Source of the DNA: Parabacteroides distasonis | GTDB taxonomy: Bacteria; Bacteroidota; Bacteroidia; Bacteroidales; Tannerellaceae | DNA: 56,126 nucleotides | NCBI GenBank assembly: GCA_015060925.1 | Contig: SUXM01000018.1 | Coordinates: 1 to 56,126 of the forward strand | Direction of reading: 5' to 3' | Shown: positions 28,131-37,751 of the stretch, in pieces | Layout of the letters: every line of letters begins with the position of its first letter | How positions within the stretch are numbered: position 1 is the stretch's first letter | Translations under genes and position numbers: made by a program | The notes under the pieces: model-generated | Told to the model about the DNA's origin: nothing | The model's database searches: none | Seen by the model: the letters and a program-made list of their open reading frames with translations, nothing else

Positions 28131-29186
28131 TTAATGATGTGTTTTTGATTGTCCAATGAAACTGGCAGACAACATGGTAAATATATATGCCTGTAAGCAG
28201 GCTACCAGTAGTTCCATGCAGTTCATGAATACACAGAAGAAGACGGATACGATAGTCATCCCTGTGTTGATGATAAGACCCATTGATGCTGTGATAAACA
28301 CCAAACAGGTGAGGGCTAAGATGATAGAATGTCCTGCCATGATATTGGCAAACAGACGAATCATCAATGCGATTGGTTTCGTGAAGATACCGATAAATTC
28401 CACAAATGGCATGATAGGAATTGGTAATTTGAGATAAATCGGCGTATTAGGCCAAAATATCTCTTTCCAATAGGCCTTTGGTGCAAACAGATTGATTGCG
28501 ATAAAAGTACAAGTCGCCAAGGCCAATGTGATAGTTATATTTCCTGTTATATTAGCTCCGCCAGGGAACACAGGGACAATTCCTAACAAGTTGTTAATTA
28601 ATATGAAAAAGAAAACTGTCAGAAGATAGGAAGAATAGGATTGATAATGCTTGTCTCCTATGGATGCTTTGATGACGCTTTCTTGGATATAAGATACAAC
28701 TGTTTCAATAATACCTACAAAACCTTTAGGAACTTGGTTCGGGTGTTTGGTATACCAGTGGGCTGTACGTAGGACGATAAATACCAAAAGGCCACAAGCA
28801 ATGAATAAACCAATGACGTTTTTGGTCAATGAGAGGTCGAGAGGCCGTACCTCTTCACCTTGGCTGTTTTTTTCAACAACCTTACCTGCATAATCTCCAT
28901 CAGAAGCAATGTAATAGTTTTGATAAATATGTCCATGAGCTAAACGGTTGGAAAGAAACATATCCCATCCCTGTTCTTGACTTCTGACAAGAATAGGAAG
29001 AGGTATCTCTATATGTTTTCCATTCCATTCCGTTATATGCCAAGAATAGGCATCTTGAATGTGCGAGAAAACAATATCTTGGACATCCACTTCACCCTCT
29101 TTAGATGTCGCTTTTGCTGGTATGAAGCAGCAGAAGCAGAACCACCCAATAGCCCAAATGATTCTTTTATTGATTAAGCATTTCAT
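28131..29186 (-). CDS. atpB: Fo ATP synthase subunit a
   Basis: The 351-residue product is longer than the approximately 270 residues of E. coli because of an N-terminal signal-like segment (FCFCCFIPAKA, about 12-26) and a periplasmic domain of about 90 residues (HIEIPLPILVRSQEQGWDMF), as in other Bacteroidetes. The membrane part has the conserved stator Arg in LMIRLFANIMAGHSII, facing the c-ring. Its start overlaps the 3' end of the AtpI-like gene by 20 bases. Confidence 0.95.
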   Translation of the reverse strand: MKCLINKRIIWAIGWFCFCCFIPAKATSKEGEVDVQDIVFSHIQDAYSWHITEWNGKHIEIPLPILVRSQEQGWDMFLSNRLAHGHIYQNYYIASDGDYAGKVVEKNSQGEEVRPLDLSLTKNVIGLFIACGLLVFIVLRTAHWYTKHPNQVPKGFVGIIETVVSYIQESVIKASIGDKHYQSYSSYLLTVFFFILINNLLGIVPVFPGGANITGNITITLALATCTFIAINLFAPKAYWKEIFWPNTPIYLKLPIPIMPFVEFIGIFTKPIALMIRLFANIMAGHSIILALTCLVFITASMGLIINTGMTIVSVFFCVFMNCMELLVACLQAYIFTMLSASFIGQSKTHH

Positions 29187-29595
29187 CTCTTTCTCTTTTT
29201 TCTCTCTTCATCCGTTTCTTGTCAAATAGATAAATAATGTATGTTTCAAGGATAAGGTAAATGAAATAGAAAAGCATGATTGTTACCCCAAACATCATCA
29301 TATCTTCTTTGATTACGGCTACGTATATCCATAAGAAAATAATGGCAAGTGTAAATCGGGTAAGACGTATGAGCATGAATGTCGATACTGCAACCTCACC
29401 ATTTTCCCTTTTTACCCGATCGAGGAAGTAGGCCATAGCCATGGCTGTCAGCCAATAAAAGAGAGGTATGGTAGGATACCATTTAAAGTATAATTCAGGC
29501 CAAACAGTATGCAACACTATGCCATAAATTACTCCAACAACTACATTGATAGAGGTTACCAATGCCATTAATTTTATTTTTAACCATCCTGTCAT
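29167..29595 (-). CDS. AtpI-like four-helix membrane protein in the ATP synthase operon
   Basis: The 142-residue protein has four predicted membrane helices (about 10-30, 43-60, 75-95, 100-125) and a basic tail (DKKRMKREKRERDEM). Its position between atpC and atpB and its topology match AtpI/UncI, a factor for c-ring assembly or Mg uptake in other bacteria, but the sequence identity is too low for me to name it firmly. It overlaps atpB, suggesting translational coupling to subunit a. Confidence 0.7.
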   Translation of the reverse strand: MTGWLKIKLMALVTSINVVVGVIYGIVLHTVWPELYFKWYPTIPLFYWLTAMAMAYFLDRVKRENGEVAVSTFMLIRLTRFTLAIIFLWIYVAVIKEDMMMFGVTIMLFYFIYLILETYIIYLFDKKRMKREKRERDEMLNQ

Positions 29596-29612
29596 ATATA
29601 CATATACTTAAA

Positions 29613-29846
29613 TTATTCAATACATACGGATATCTCATCGTTTTTGATCTCAACGAAACCATTATGAATAGATAATTCCATTTGTTTCCCTCCTTGCTCG
29701 TAATAGATAGATCCTTCTTCAAGGGCTGCTATTAAAGGTGCATGTAGAGGCAATACTTCAAATGATCCGAAGACTCCAGGTAAAGAGATGCGGTTGACCT
29801 CTCCTGTGAAAAGATTCCCTTTTGGTGATACGATTGATAGTTTCAT
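29613..29846 (-). CDS. atpC: F1 ATP synthase epsilon subunit, short form
   Basis: The 77-residue product contains only the N-terminal beta-sandwich (LSIVSPKGNLFTGEV, LPGVFGSFEVLPLHAPLIAAL). The C-terminal two-helix domain that inhibits ATP hydrolysis in E. coli is absent. This is common in Bacteroidales. It is directly after atpD (6 bases). Confidence 0.94.
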   Translation of the reverse strand: MKLSIVSPKGNLFTGEVNRISLPGVFGSFEVLPLHAPLIAALEEGSIYYEQGGKQMELSIHNGFVEIKNDEISVCIE

Positions 29847-29852
29847 ACCTCT

Positions 29853-31400
<1,548 letters not shown>

Positions 31401-31414
31401 TTATTGCAATATTA

Positions 31415-31422
31415 CAAAAATA
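31415..31422 (-). promoter_or_regulatory. -7 box of the ATP synthase operon
   Basis: On the - strand TATTTTTG (TAnnTTTG), 42 bases before the atpD start. The -33 region lacks an exact TTTG. Confidence 0.5.
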
Positions 31423-31503
31423 TGTAATAATATGATATTGAAAATATGTTTTTTTGAAACTTTTTTTACTTAGTTAAACATTTGGCCTTTTTAAGTGGAT
31501 AAA

Positions 31504-31521
31504 AAGAACAAGATTGTTCTT
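31504..31521. repeat. palindrome between atpD and the B12 operon
   Basis: AAGAACAA-GA-TTGTTCTT, a perfect 8-bp inverted repeat with a 2-base centre. It has the form of a dimeric regulator site. No T-run follows. Confidence 0.6.
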
Positions 31522-31558
31522 GAATTGGAATGATGATAGGATAGGTTGTGGAAAATAT

Positions 31559-31608
31559 CTCCGATGTAAAACTAAATAGGTCGGATGTAATTGGTAATTA
31601 CATCGGAG
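31559..31608. repeat. nested, mutually exclusive inverted repeats
   Basis: CTCCGATGTAA (31559-31569) is exactly inverted at 31598-31608. GATGTAATT (31584-31592) is exactly inverted at 31596-31604, so the two right arms overlap and both hairpins cannot form at once. In effect a GATGTAA element occurs three times, twice direct and once inverted. It lies upstream of the riboswitch promoter, so it acts on DNA or on an unknown RNA. Confidence 0.7.
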
Positions 31609-31659
31609 GTAATTTTTGTTTCATATGTATCTGTTTTGTTTATAAAAAATAAGAAAAGT

Positions 31660-31690
31660 TTTCGTGAAATAATTTTTCTCTATATATTTG
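31660..31690 (+). promoter_or_regulatory. promoter of the B12 uptake operon
   Basis: -7 box TATATTTG at 31683-31690, with TTTC (near TTTG) 19 bases upstream. A start near 31697 would place the riboswitch at the 5' end of the transcript. Confidence 0.65.
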
Positions 31691-31718
31691 CAACGAAGAA
31701 TTATGGTGTAATTGTTTT

Positions 31719-31889
31719 GCGTCCGCAGACAGTTAGTAAAAGGGAATCCGGTGGAAGTCCGGAGCTGTACCCGTAGCTGTAAGTCCTATAACTCTTTCGG
31801 TAATTCTTATTGCCACTGAATATAAATGAATGTTCGTTTGTATTTGGGAAGGTCGCTGGAAAGGGGGGATGAGCCAGAAAACCTGCCAT
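31719..31889 (+). ncRNA. cobalamin riboswitch
   Basis: The segment carries the conserved adenosylcobalamin-riboswitch core: AAAAGGGAATCCGGTG near 31737, a P3-P6 region with GTCCGGAGCTGTACCCG and CTGTAAG, GCCACTG near 31812, then GGGAAGGTCGCTGG and the B12 box GCCAGAAAACCTGCC near 31873-31887. The downstream 50 bases hold a small hairpin (TCTCT / AGAGA) just before the GGAG ribosome-binding site of btuB, which suggests control of translation. It should turn the three genes below off when B12 is plentiful. The remaining intergenic DNA (31374-31658) holds the promoter and inverted repeats listed separately. Confidence 0.95.
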
Positions 31890-31942
31890 GATTTGTTTAA
31901 TTTAGTCTCTCGGGTAAAGAGATTGATGAATCTGGAGTTATT

Positions 31943-33946
31943 ATGCAAAATTTAGAGTTTAGACGGCTGTTAGGCCTTTTAACTGTCTGGCTGTTTTCAT
32001 TGGGTGCGTTGTATGCACAGGGTATAGATACAACCAAAATACACCAACTGTCCGGAGTTGAGGTGGTGGGTAAGGTTCGTTCTTTCATTACGCGGGAGGG
32101 GGCTCCTCTTCAAGTACTGGATCAAGCGAGTTTTGAACGCTTAGGGTTGCAAGACCTGTCGGAGGTAGTTAAGCGATTCTCTGGAGTGACGGTTCAAGAC
32201 TATGGTGGGATAGGAGGACTAAAGACTGTTTCGGTAAGGAGTTTGGGTGCCAAACATACGGCAGTCAGTTATGATGGCGTGACGGTAACGGATGCTCAAA
32301 ATGGGCAGATAGATATCAGTCGTTTCTCGTTAGATAATGTTGATAGGATTTCTTTATCCATAGGTCAATCGGATGAAATATTCCAGACGGCACGATTGTT
32401 TGCTTCGGCAGGAGTGTTGAATATAAAAAGCAGTCGGCCGGATTTCACTCTTCGCCCTTTCCATCTGAAGGCACAAATTAAAACCGGTTCGTTTGGATTA
32501 GTCAATCCCTATTTGCGTTATGAGCAGCGATTGGGAAAATGTTGGGCATTGAGTGGACAATTTGATTGGCAACGTGCAGATGGGAATTATAACTACTCTG
32601 TTCAGAATGAGCAAACGGAGGAGAAGGGGAAACGAAAGAATAGTGATATAAAAGCTTTACGTACAGAATTGAACCTGTATGGAAACTTGGGTAAAGGGGG
32701 TGAGCTTTCTTTAAAAGGTTATTATTATGATTCGGAGAGGGGGTTACCGGGCTCTATCATTTTGTATAATGATTATAGAAAAGAACGCCTTTGGGATCGA
32801 AACTATTTTTTTCAAGGACATTACAAGAAGCAATTTGGTTCATGTTTCTCTTTTCAAGCACAAGCAAAGTACAATTATGCATGGAACCGCTATGTAGATT
32901 ATAATAATAGTTACGCATCGGGCGAACAGGAAGACCGGCATACACAAAGGGAGTACTACCTTTCTGTAGGAACATTATATAGACCGTTTGAACATCTTTT
33001 CTTTTCTTTAAATACGGACTTTTTCGTCAATACATTGAAAAATAATTTCCCAGATTGTCCATTCCCGATCCGCTATACCTCCTTGTCGGTATTAGCGGCT
33101 CAATATAAGAACAGTCGGTTGACAGCCACGGCCAGTTTGCTGAATACCTTTATTACGGAACGAGTAGAGGCAGGAGACGTACCTACTGATCGGAAGCGGC
33201 TTTCACCTGGAGTCAGTTTATCTTGGCGTATATGGGAAGACCATAATGTGCGGGTACGGGCTTCATATAAAGATATGTTTCGTGTGCCGACCTTTAATGA
33301 CCTTTATTATTTAAGGGTAGGGAATACTCGCTTGAAGCCGGAAAAAGCCATGCAGTATAATGTCGGACTGACTTGGAGTGGACAATTGTCATATCTATTT
33401 TCTTACTTGAATGTGACGGTTGATGGTTATTATAACCGGGTAAAAGATAAGATCGTAGCGCTTCCTACCTTATATGTTTGGAAGATGATGAATTTTGGGG
33501 AGGCTTCTATCGGAGGGATTGATGCTAATCTTTCCGTGGAGATTAGCTGTTCGTCAAATATGCAATTGATGTTGCAAGGTAATTATACTTGGCAGCATGC
33601 GGTTGATGTCACCGACCCTTCTGCTAAAAACTATAAACATCAGATACCTTATACACCGAAGCATGCAGGTTCTGCCTCTATTTCCTTATTAAATAAATGG
33701 GTAAATGTTTCTTATCTGTTGACATGTGCGGGTGATCGGTATGCCCTACCTCAAAACATAGAGGATAACCGGATTGTTCGGTACGTGGAACAGACTATTT
33801 CAGTCAATAAGGAATTCCCTTTGGGAAATTGCAAGTTGCGTATTCAGGGAGAACTGTTGAATCTTGGAAATGTGAATTATGAGATAATTAAATATTATCC
33901 TATGCCGGGACGTTCGTTCCGGATTTTGGTTGCATGTAACTTTTAA
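31943..33946 (+). CDS. btuB: TonB-dependent cobalamin receptor (BtuB-type)
   Basis: The 667-residue outer-membrane receptor has a signal peptide (about 1-25, ending LYAQ), a plug domain at about 50-170 (VVKRFSGVTVQDYGGIGGLKTVSVRSLG, AKHTAVSYDGVTVTD) and a 22-strand barrel ending in Phe (CNF). The cobalamin substrate is inferred from the riboswitch directly upstream and the BtuG- and BtuF-like genes downstream. A GGAG ribosome-binding site lies 5 bases before the start codon. There is no carboxypeptidase-like SusC domain. Confidence 0.92.
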   Translation: MQNLEFRRLLGLLTVWLFSLGALYAQGIDTTKIHQLSGVEVVGKVRSFITREGAPLQVLDQASFERLGLQDLSEVVKRFSGVTVQDYGGIGGLKTVSVRSLGAKHTAVSYDGVTVTDAQNGQIDISRFSLDNVDRISLSIGQSDEIFQTARLFASAGVLNIKSSRPDFTLRPFHLKAQIKTGSFGLVNPYLRYEQRLGKCWALSGQFDWQRADGNYNYSVQNEQTEEKGKRKNSDIKALRTELNLYGNLGKGGELSLKGYYYDSERGLPGSIILYNDYRKERLWDRNYFFQGHYKKQFGSCFSFQAQAKYNYAWNRYVDYNNSYASGEQEDRHTQREYYLSVGTLYRPFEHLFFSLNTDFFVNTLKNNFPDCPFPIRYTSLSVLAAQYKNSRLTATASLLNTFITERVEAGDVPTDRKRLSPGVSLSWRIWEDHNVRVRASYKDMFRVPTFNDLYYLRVGNTRLKPEKAMQYNVGLTWSGQLSYLFSYLNVTVDGYYNRVKDKIVALPTLYVWKMMNFGEASIGGIDANLSVEISCSSNMQLMLQGNYTWQHAVDVTDPSAKNYKHQIPYTPKHAGSASISLLNKWVNVSYLLTCAGDRYALPQNIEDNRIVRYVEQTISVNKEFPLGNCKLRIQGELLNLGNVNYEIIKYYPMPGRSFRILVACNF

Positions 33947-33958
33947 AATATTATAATC

Positions 33959-35059
33959 ATGAAAAAATGTAATTGGTTTATTAAGTCTGTGCTATGTACA
34001 TGTTTGGGGGTATCATTGGTCGCTTGTAATGAGGAGGATCCTGTGCCAGAAGAACCGACTCCTGATACAGAACAGTCGGCGACAGGTGTTTATTTTTTGA
34101 ATGCAGGTAATTGGAAAAGCAATAATGCAACTTTGGACTATTATAATCCGGAGACAGGTGTTTTGTCGCCTAAGGTTTTTGTTTCGTTGAATGGACGAGG
34201 ACTGGGAGATACAGCGAATGATATGGTCATTTATGGTTCAAAGATGTATATCGTGGTGAATATGTCTGGAACAATAGAGGTGACAGATTTGTTTGGTAAA
34301 TCTATTAAGACGATTAGCCCAAAGGATGAAGCAGGTGAACCACAATTGCCTCGTATGGCTACTGCTGCTCAAGGGAAAGTTTTTGTTTCTTTGTATGACG
34401 GGCATGTGGCTTGTATTGATACAACCTCGTTGGATATTGTGAAGAAAGTAAAGGTCGGGGCGAATCCGGAAGGTCTTTGTGAATTGAATGGTAAATTGTA
34501 TGTAGCTAATTCGGGAGGATATAACCCGATTCCTGATTCAACCTTATCAGTAGTTGATTTGAATACCTTGGCTGTGGAGAGAGAACTGCTTGTAACTTGT
34601 AATCCTAAAATTGTACAGAAGGATGAATCTGGGAATTTGTATGTTTTGTCGTTAGGTAATTATGCGGATATAAAGAATACGTTGCAACGGGTAGATGTAG
34701 CAACCGGAAAATGGGAAAAGATTGCGACGAATGATGCTATTTACTCAACAGTTTATAAAAATAAAATCTATTTCTATAGTGCTAAACAGGAAAATTGGGT
34801 GGTAACAGATTATGATTTTAAGGTCTATGATGCAATAAAGAAGGAGATACAGACCAATGGTTTTATTACAGATGGTACAATTGTTGATAATACCTATTGT
34901 ATGAGTGTTGATCCTGTTTCTGGGAATGTCTATATTGGGACATCGGATTATGTGAATACGGGTGATATGTATGTTTTCTCGCCGGTAGGGAAATTACTTG
35001 ATAAATTGAGTGTCTCCGGATTGAACCCAATGGGAGCCTATTTTCAGATGTATAAATAG
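33959..35059 (+). CDS. btuG: BtuG-type surface beta-propeller lipoprotein
   Basis: The 366-residue lipoprotein has its lipidated Cys at C23 (SLVACNEED). The acidic NEEDPVPEEP right after Cys resembles the Bacteroidetes surface-export signal. The remainder (about 45-366) is YncE/DUF5074-like beta-propeller sequence (GVYFLNAGNWKSNNATLDYY, TAAQGKVFVSLYDGHVACID, GSTVVDLNTL-type blades). In Bacteroides thetaiotaomicron BtuG binds B12 tightly on the surface and hands it to BtuB. The same role is inferred here from fold, lipidation and position. Confidence 0.88.
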   Translation: MKKCNWFIKSVLCTCLGVSLVACNEEDPVPEEPTPDTEQSATGVYFLNAGNWKSNNATLDYYNPETGVLSPKVFVSLNGRGLGDTANDMVIYGSKMYIVVNMSGTIEVTDLFGKSIKTISPKDEAGEPQLPRMATAAQGKVFVSLYDGHVACIDTTSLDIVKKVKVGANPEGLCELNGKLYVANSGGYNPIPDSTLSVVDLNTLAVERELLVTCNPKIVQKDESGNLYVLSLGNYADIKNTLQRVDVATGKWEKIATNDAIYSTVYKNKIYFYSAKQENWVVTDYDFKVYDAIKKEIQTNGFITDGTIVDNTYCMSVDPVSGNVYIGTSDYVNTGDMYVFSPVGKLLDKLSVSGLNPMGAYFQMYK

Positions 35060-36193
35060 ATGAAACTGATATTGAGATACTGGATTGGGATTCTTTACCT
35101 GTTTGGGATGATTGCCTGTTCGCATTTGCCTCAAACATCTACTCAGGAATGTTCTTCTTCTGATACGATCCGTTATGCTAAAGGTTTTACGGTTCAACGT
35201 TTTGAAAAGTATATATCGGTTGAGGTACATGACCCATGGGATAGTACGCGCCTTTTGCAACGTTATCTGTTGGTGGATAGGAATCGGGTGGGGCAAGTTG
35301 ATCTCCCGTCAGGAACGGTTGTCCCTGTCCCCATCCAGAACATTGTGGTTCACTCTTCGGTTCATACTGCTATTATTGACCAATTGGGTGAAACAGGGAG
35401 GATCATAGGGGTCTATGAGTCTCGCTATATAGATACGCCTGCTGTCCAGGAGGGGATCAAGAATGGACGTATTGTCGATATGGGTGAGGCTACTACGCCT
35501 AATATAGAGTTGATGATTGACAGGGGGGTGGAATTAGTAATTGTTTCTCCTTTCCAAAACAGTGGATATGGGACGGTTGAGAAATTGGGGATTCCCATTA
35601 TCGAAGGTGCGGATTATATGGAGTCGTTACCTTTGGGGCGGACTGAATGGATCCGTTTTTATGGTCTTCTGTTTGGAAAAGAGGAGCTGGCAGATTCCAT
35701 TTTTAGGGAGACTGAAAAGCGTTATTTGGATTTAAGCCGTCTGACGGCAAAGGTTTCTGCTCGTCCGACCGTTTTTTCTGAAAAGAGGTATGGAGCTTCG
35801 TGGTTTATGCCAGCAGGGGAGAGTTATATGGCTCATCTGTTTCGGGATGCAGGAGCAGACTATCTCTTTCAATATCTGCCAGGTTCGGGAAGTAAGCCGT
35901 TGCCTTTCGAGAAGGTATTGAATGAAGCAATCCATGCGGACAGATGGCTAATTAAATATCATCTGTCGGAAGAGATGACTTATGATGATTTACGGATGGA
36001 ATATACACCATATGAGTACTTTGATGCCTTTAAAAAAGGACAAATTTATACATGTAATACAGGACTTGTGCCTTATTATGAAGAGTTTCCCCTGCATCCT
36101 GACTATTTGTTGGCGGATTTGATTTGGATTTTCCATCCTGATCTTTTACCAGAAGACTATCTTCCACGCTATTATCGAAAAATGACCTTCTGA
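35060..36193 (+). CDS. btuF: BtuF-type cobalamin-binding lipoprotein
   Basis: The 377-residue lipoprotein (Cys at C20, GMIACSHL, without acidic residues after it, so probably periplasmic) has the two-lobe periplasmic binding protein fold of the iron-siderophore/cobalamin class. NIVVHSSVHTAIIDQLGETGRIIGVYESRYID is the first lobe, then NIELMIDRGVELVIVSPFQ, and the second lobe starts near residue 235. The start codon follows the btuG stop without a gap. It should deliver B12 to a BtuCD transporter, which is not encoded in this window. Confidence 0.85.
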   Translation: MKLILRYWIGILYLFGMIACSHLPQTSTQECSSSDTIRYAKGFTVQRFEKYISVEVHDPWDSTRLLQRYLLVDRNRVGQVDLPSGTVVPVPIQNIVVHSSVHTAIIDQLGETGRIIGVYESRYIDTPAVQEGIKNGRIVDMGEATTPNIELMIDRGVELVIVSPFQNSGYGTVEKLGIPIIEGADYMESLPLGRTEWIRFYGLLFGKEELADSIFRETEKRYLDLSRLTAKVSARPTVFSEKRYGASWFMPAGESYMAHLFRDAGADYLFQYLPGSGSKPLPFEKVLNEAIHADRWLIKYHLSEEMTYDDLRMEYTPYEYFDAFKKGQIYTCNTGLVPYYEEFPLHPDYLLADLIWIFHPDLLPEDYLPRYYRKMTF

Positions 36194-36216
36194 ACAATCT
36201 CATTAGAGGGATTGTT
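36193..36216 (+). other. hairpin directly after btuF
   Basis: AACAATC pairs with GATTGTT around a 10-base loop and starts at the stop codon. It is followed by TTAAAAAG, not a T-run, so it is more likely a 3'-end stabiliser than a terminator. Confidence 0.4.
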
Positions 36217-36223
36217 TAAAAAG

Positions 36224-36260
36224 AAGAAGAAGGTAATTATCGGATAATTACCTTCTTCTT
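36224..36260. terminator. bidirectional terminator between btuF and the SQR gene
   Basis: AAGAAGAAGGTAATTAT is exactly inverted around CGG (17-bp perfect stem), with CTTCTTCTTTAT on both outgoing sides. It serves the + strand B12 operon and the - strand oxidoreductase. Confidence 0.85.
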
Positions 36261-36285
36261 TATGTTATGAAATATATTCGAATAA

Positions 36286-37659
36286 TTAAGCCCATCCGTT
36301 TAACATGCCATAGAAATACATGGGTTTGAGGAAATAGACTTTTAGCAACCAGCCAACCCATTGTTCTTTTGACATATCTAATAAAGAGAATGGAAAAGAA
36401 ATGGCAGCTTCTTTGTTGTAGTCAAACTCACAAAGAAGGACATGTCCGTAGTCTGTAACAATCGGACATGCTGCATATCCATTATATTTTTCAGTCGGCT
36501 CTTTTCCTTCCATAATTGAAATTAGGTTTTTGGCTGCAATCGGTACTTGCATACGGATGGCTGCTGATGTTTTACTGGTGGGGATACCAGCCACATCGCC
36601 TAAAGAAATGATGTTAGGATAGGTTTTATGGATTAAGGTTTCTTTATCGACCATCACCCATGCATCTGCTGCCAATTTCCCTTCTGTCCAACCTAAGCCG
36701 GCTTCGCGAACAAAGTCTGGTGCAGACATAGGGGGAGTAAAATGAAGGAAGTCATAATCCTCTATAAATGAAGTATGTATTTTTTGATCTCCAACTGTTT
36801 CAATTTTTTCAAAATGTACCTGTTTTGTCGCTGTATCAACTCCTTTAACGCGTACATTTAAGTTGATAGGGATATTACGCTCTTCATAGATTTCTAACAA
36901 ACGAGGAGTAAAAAAAGGAACATCATATAATTGTTTGGAGGCTGTATAAAAGTTTAAATCTAATTTATCACGTGTACCCTGTTTACGGCTATGATGTTCT
37001 GTCAATAAGCATATTTTTTTAGGGGCTCCTCCACATTTGTGTTTGGTATAGGTATCTGTATAGATCCCTTTACCTCCTGTTTTGGCAAATTCTTGAATGG
37101 CTTTCCATGTTTTTTGTGCTCCCTCAAAGTCATAAATACAGTGAGCATTTCCTTGTCCTAAGGTTTCTTTGGTAATTCCTTCCACTTTAGTCCAATTGAT
37201 TTGTAGTCCCGGGGTCAAAACAAGGAAATCGTAGTTTATTTTGCCATTGCTTTGAGTTATAACTTGATTATGTGTAGGATCTATTGCTATTACTGAATCT
37301 TTGACCCATTTGATATCATTAGGAATACAATCAACCTGTTTTTTCCACACCTCATCTGGTTTGTATACGCCTGATGCGATTAATGTGAATCCCGGTTGAT
37401 AGTATTGACGATCACTTGGATCGATTAATGTAATGTCTGGATTATTTAACCAACGTTTTAATCGGGCTGCCATACTGATACCTGCAGCTCCTCCCCCAAC
37501 GATAACGATTTTCCCTTTCACATTACTTGAAAAAGCTTCGGCTTTTTGTGTTCCAGCAAGTGTTAATAAGCCAGCCATAGCCATTTGTTTGAAAAAATAG
37601 CGACGGTCAATTCCTTTTTTTTCAAAAATTTTCAGTCGCTTTTCTATTTGTGTATTCAT
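36286..37659 (-). CDS. sqr: type II sulfide:quinone oxidoreductase with Tat-like signal
   Basis: The 457-residue FAD protein has a twin-arginine-like leader (DRRYFFKQMAMAGLLTLAG, about 18-36). A Rossmann motif IVIVGGGAAGISMA starts at about 51. The redox pair is C209 in HKCGGAPKK and C398 in GYAACPIVTDYG, and the C-terminus has EFDY...SFPFSLLDMSKEQWVGWLLKVYFLKP. This pattern matches type II SQR (the animal SQOR group), which oxidises sulfide and reduces quinone via a persulfide. Periplasmic location and menaquinone as acceptor are inferred. It has no neighbours in sulfur metabolism; carB lies upstream on the same strand behind a terminator. Confidence 0.85.
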   Translation of the reverse strand: MNTQIEKRLKIFEKKGIDRRYFFKQMAMAGLLTLAGTQKAEAFSSNVKGKIVIVGGGAAGISMAARLKRWLNNPDITLIDPSDRQYYQPGFTLIASGVYKPDEVWKKQVDCIPNDIKWVKDSVIAIDPTHNQVITQSNGKINYDFLVLTPGLQINWTKVEGITKETLGQGNAHCIYDFEGAQKTWKAIQEFAKTGGKGIYTDTYTKHKCGGAPKKICLLTEHHSRKQGTRDKLDLNFYTASKQLYDVPFFTPRLLEIYEERNIPINLNVRVKGVDTATKQVHFEKIETVGDQKIHTSFIEDYDFLHFTPPMSAPDFVREAGLGWTEGKLAADAWVMVDKETLIHKTYPNIISLGDVAGIPTSKTSAAIRMQVPIAAKNLISIMEGKEPTEKYNGYAACPIVTDYGHVLLCEFDYNKEAAISFPFSLLDMSKEQWVGWLLKVYFLKPMYFYGMLNGWA

Positions 37660-37687
37660 TATAGAGATAAATTAGATTTCTTATAAA

Positions 37688-37723
37688 AAAGGCACGAATT
37701 CACGTTGGGTAATTCGTGCCTTT
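37688..37723 (-). terminator. intrinsic terminator after carB
   Basis: On the - strand AAAGGCACGAATT pairs with AATTCGTGCCTTT (13 bp, 10-base loop) and is followed by TTTATAAG. Confidence 0.9.
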
Positions 37724-37731
37724 CTTGGTTG

Positions 37732-37739
37732 CAAATATA
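37732..37739 (-). promoter_or_regulatory. -7 box upstream of the SQR gene
   Basis: On the - strand TATATTTG (TAnnTTTG), 73 bases before the start codon. A start some 7 bases downstream would place the carB terminator hairpin at the very 5' end of the SQR transcript. No good -33 box. Confidence 0.4.
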
Positions 37740-37751
37740 ATAAATCTTTTG

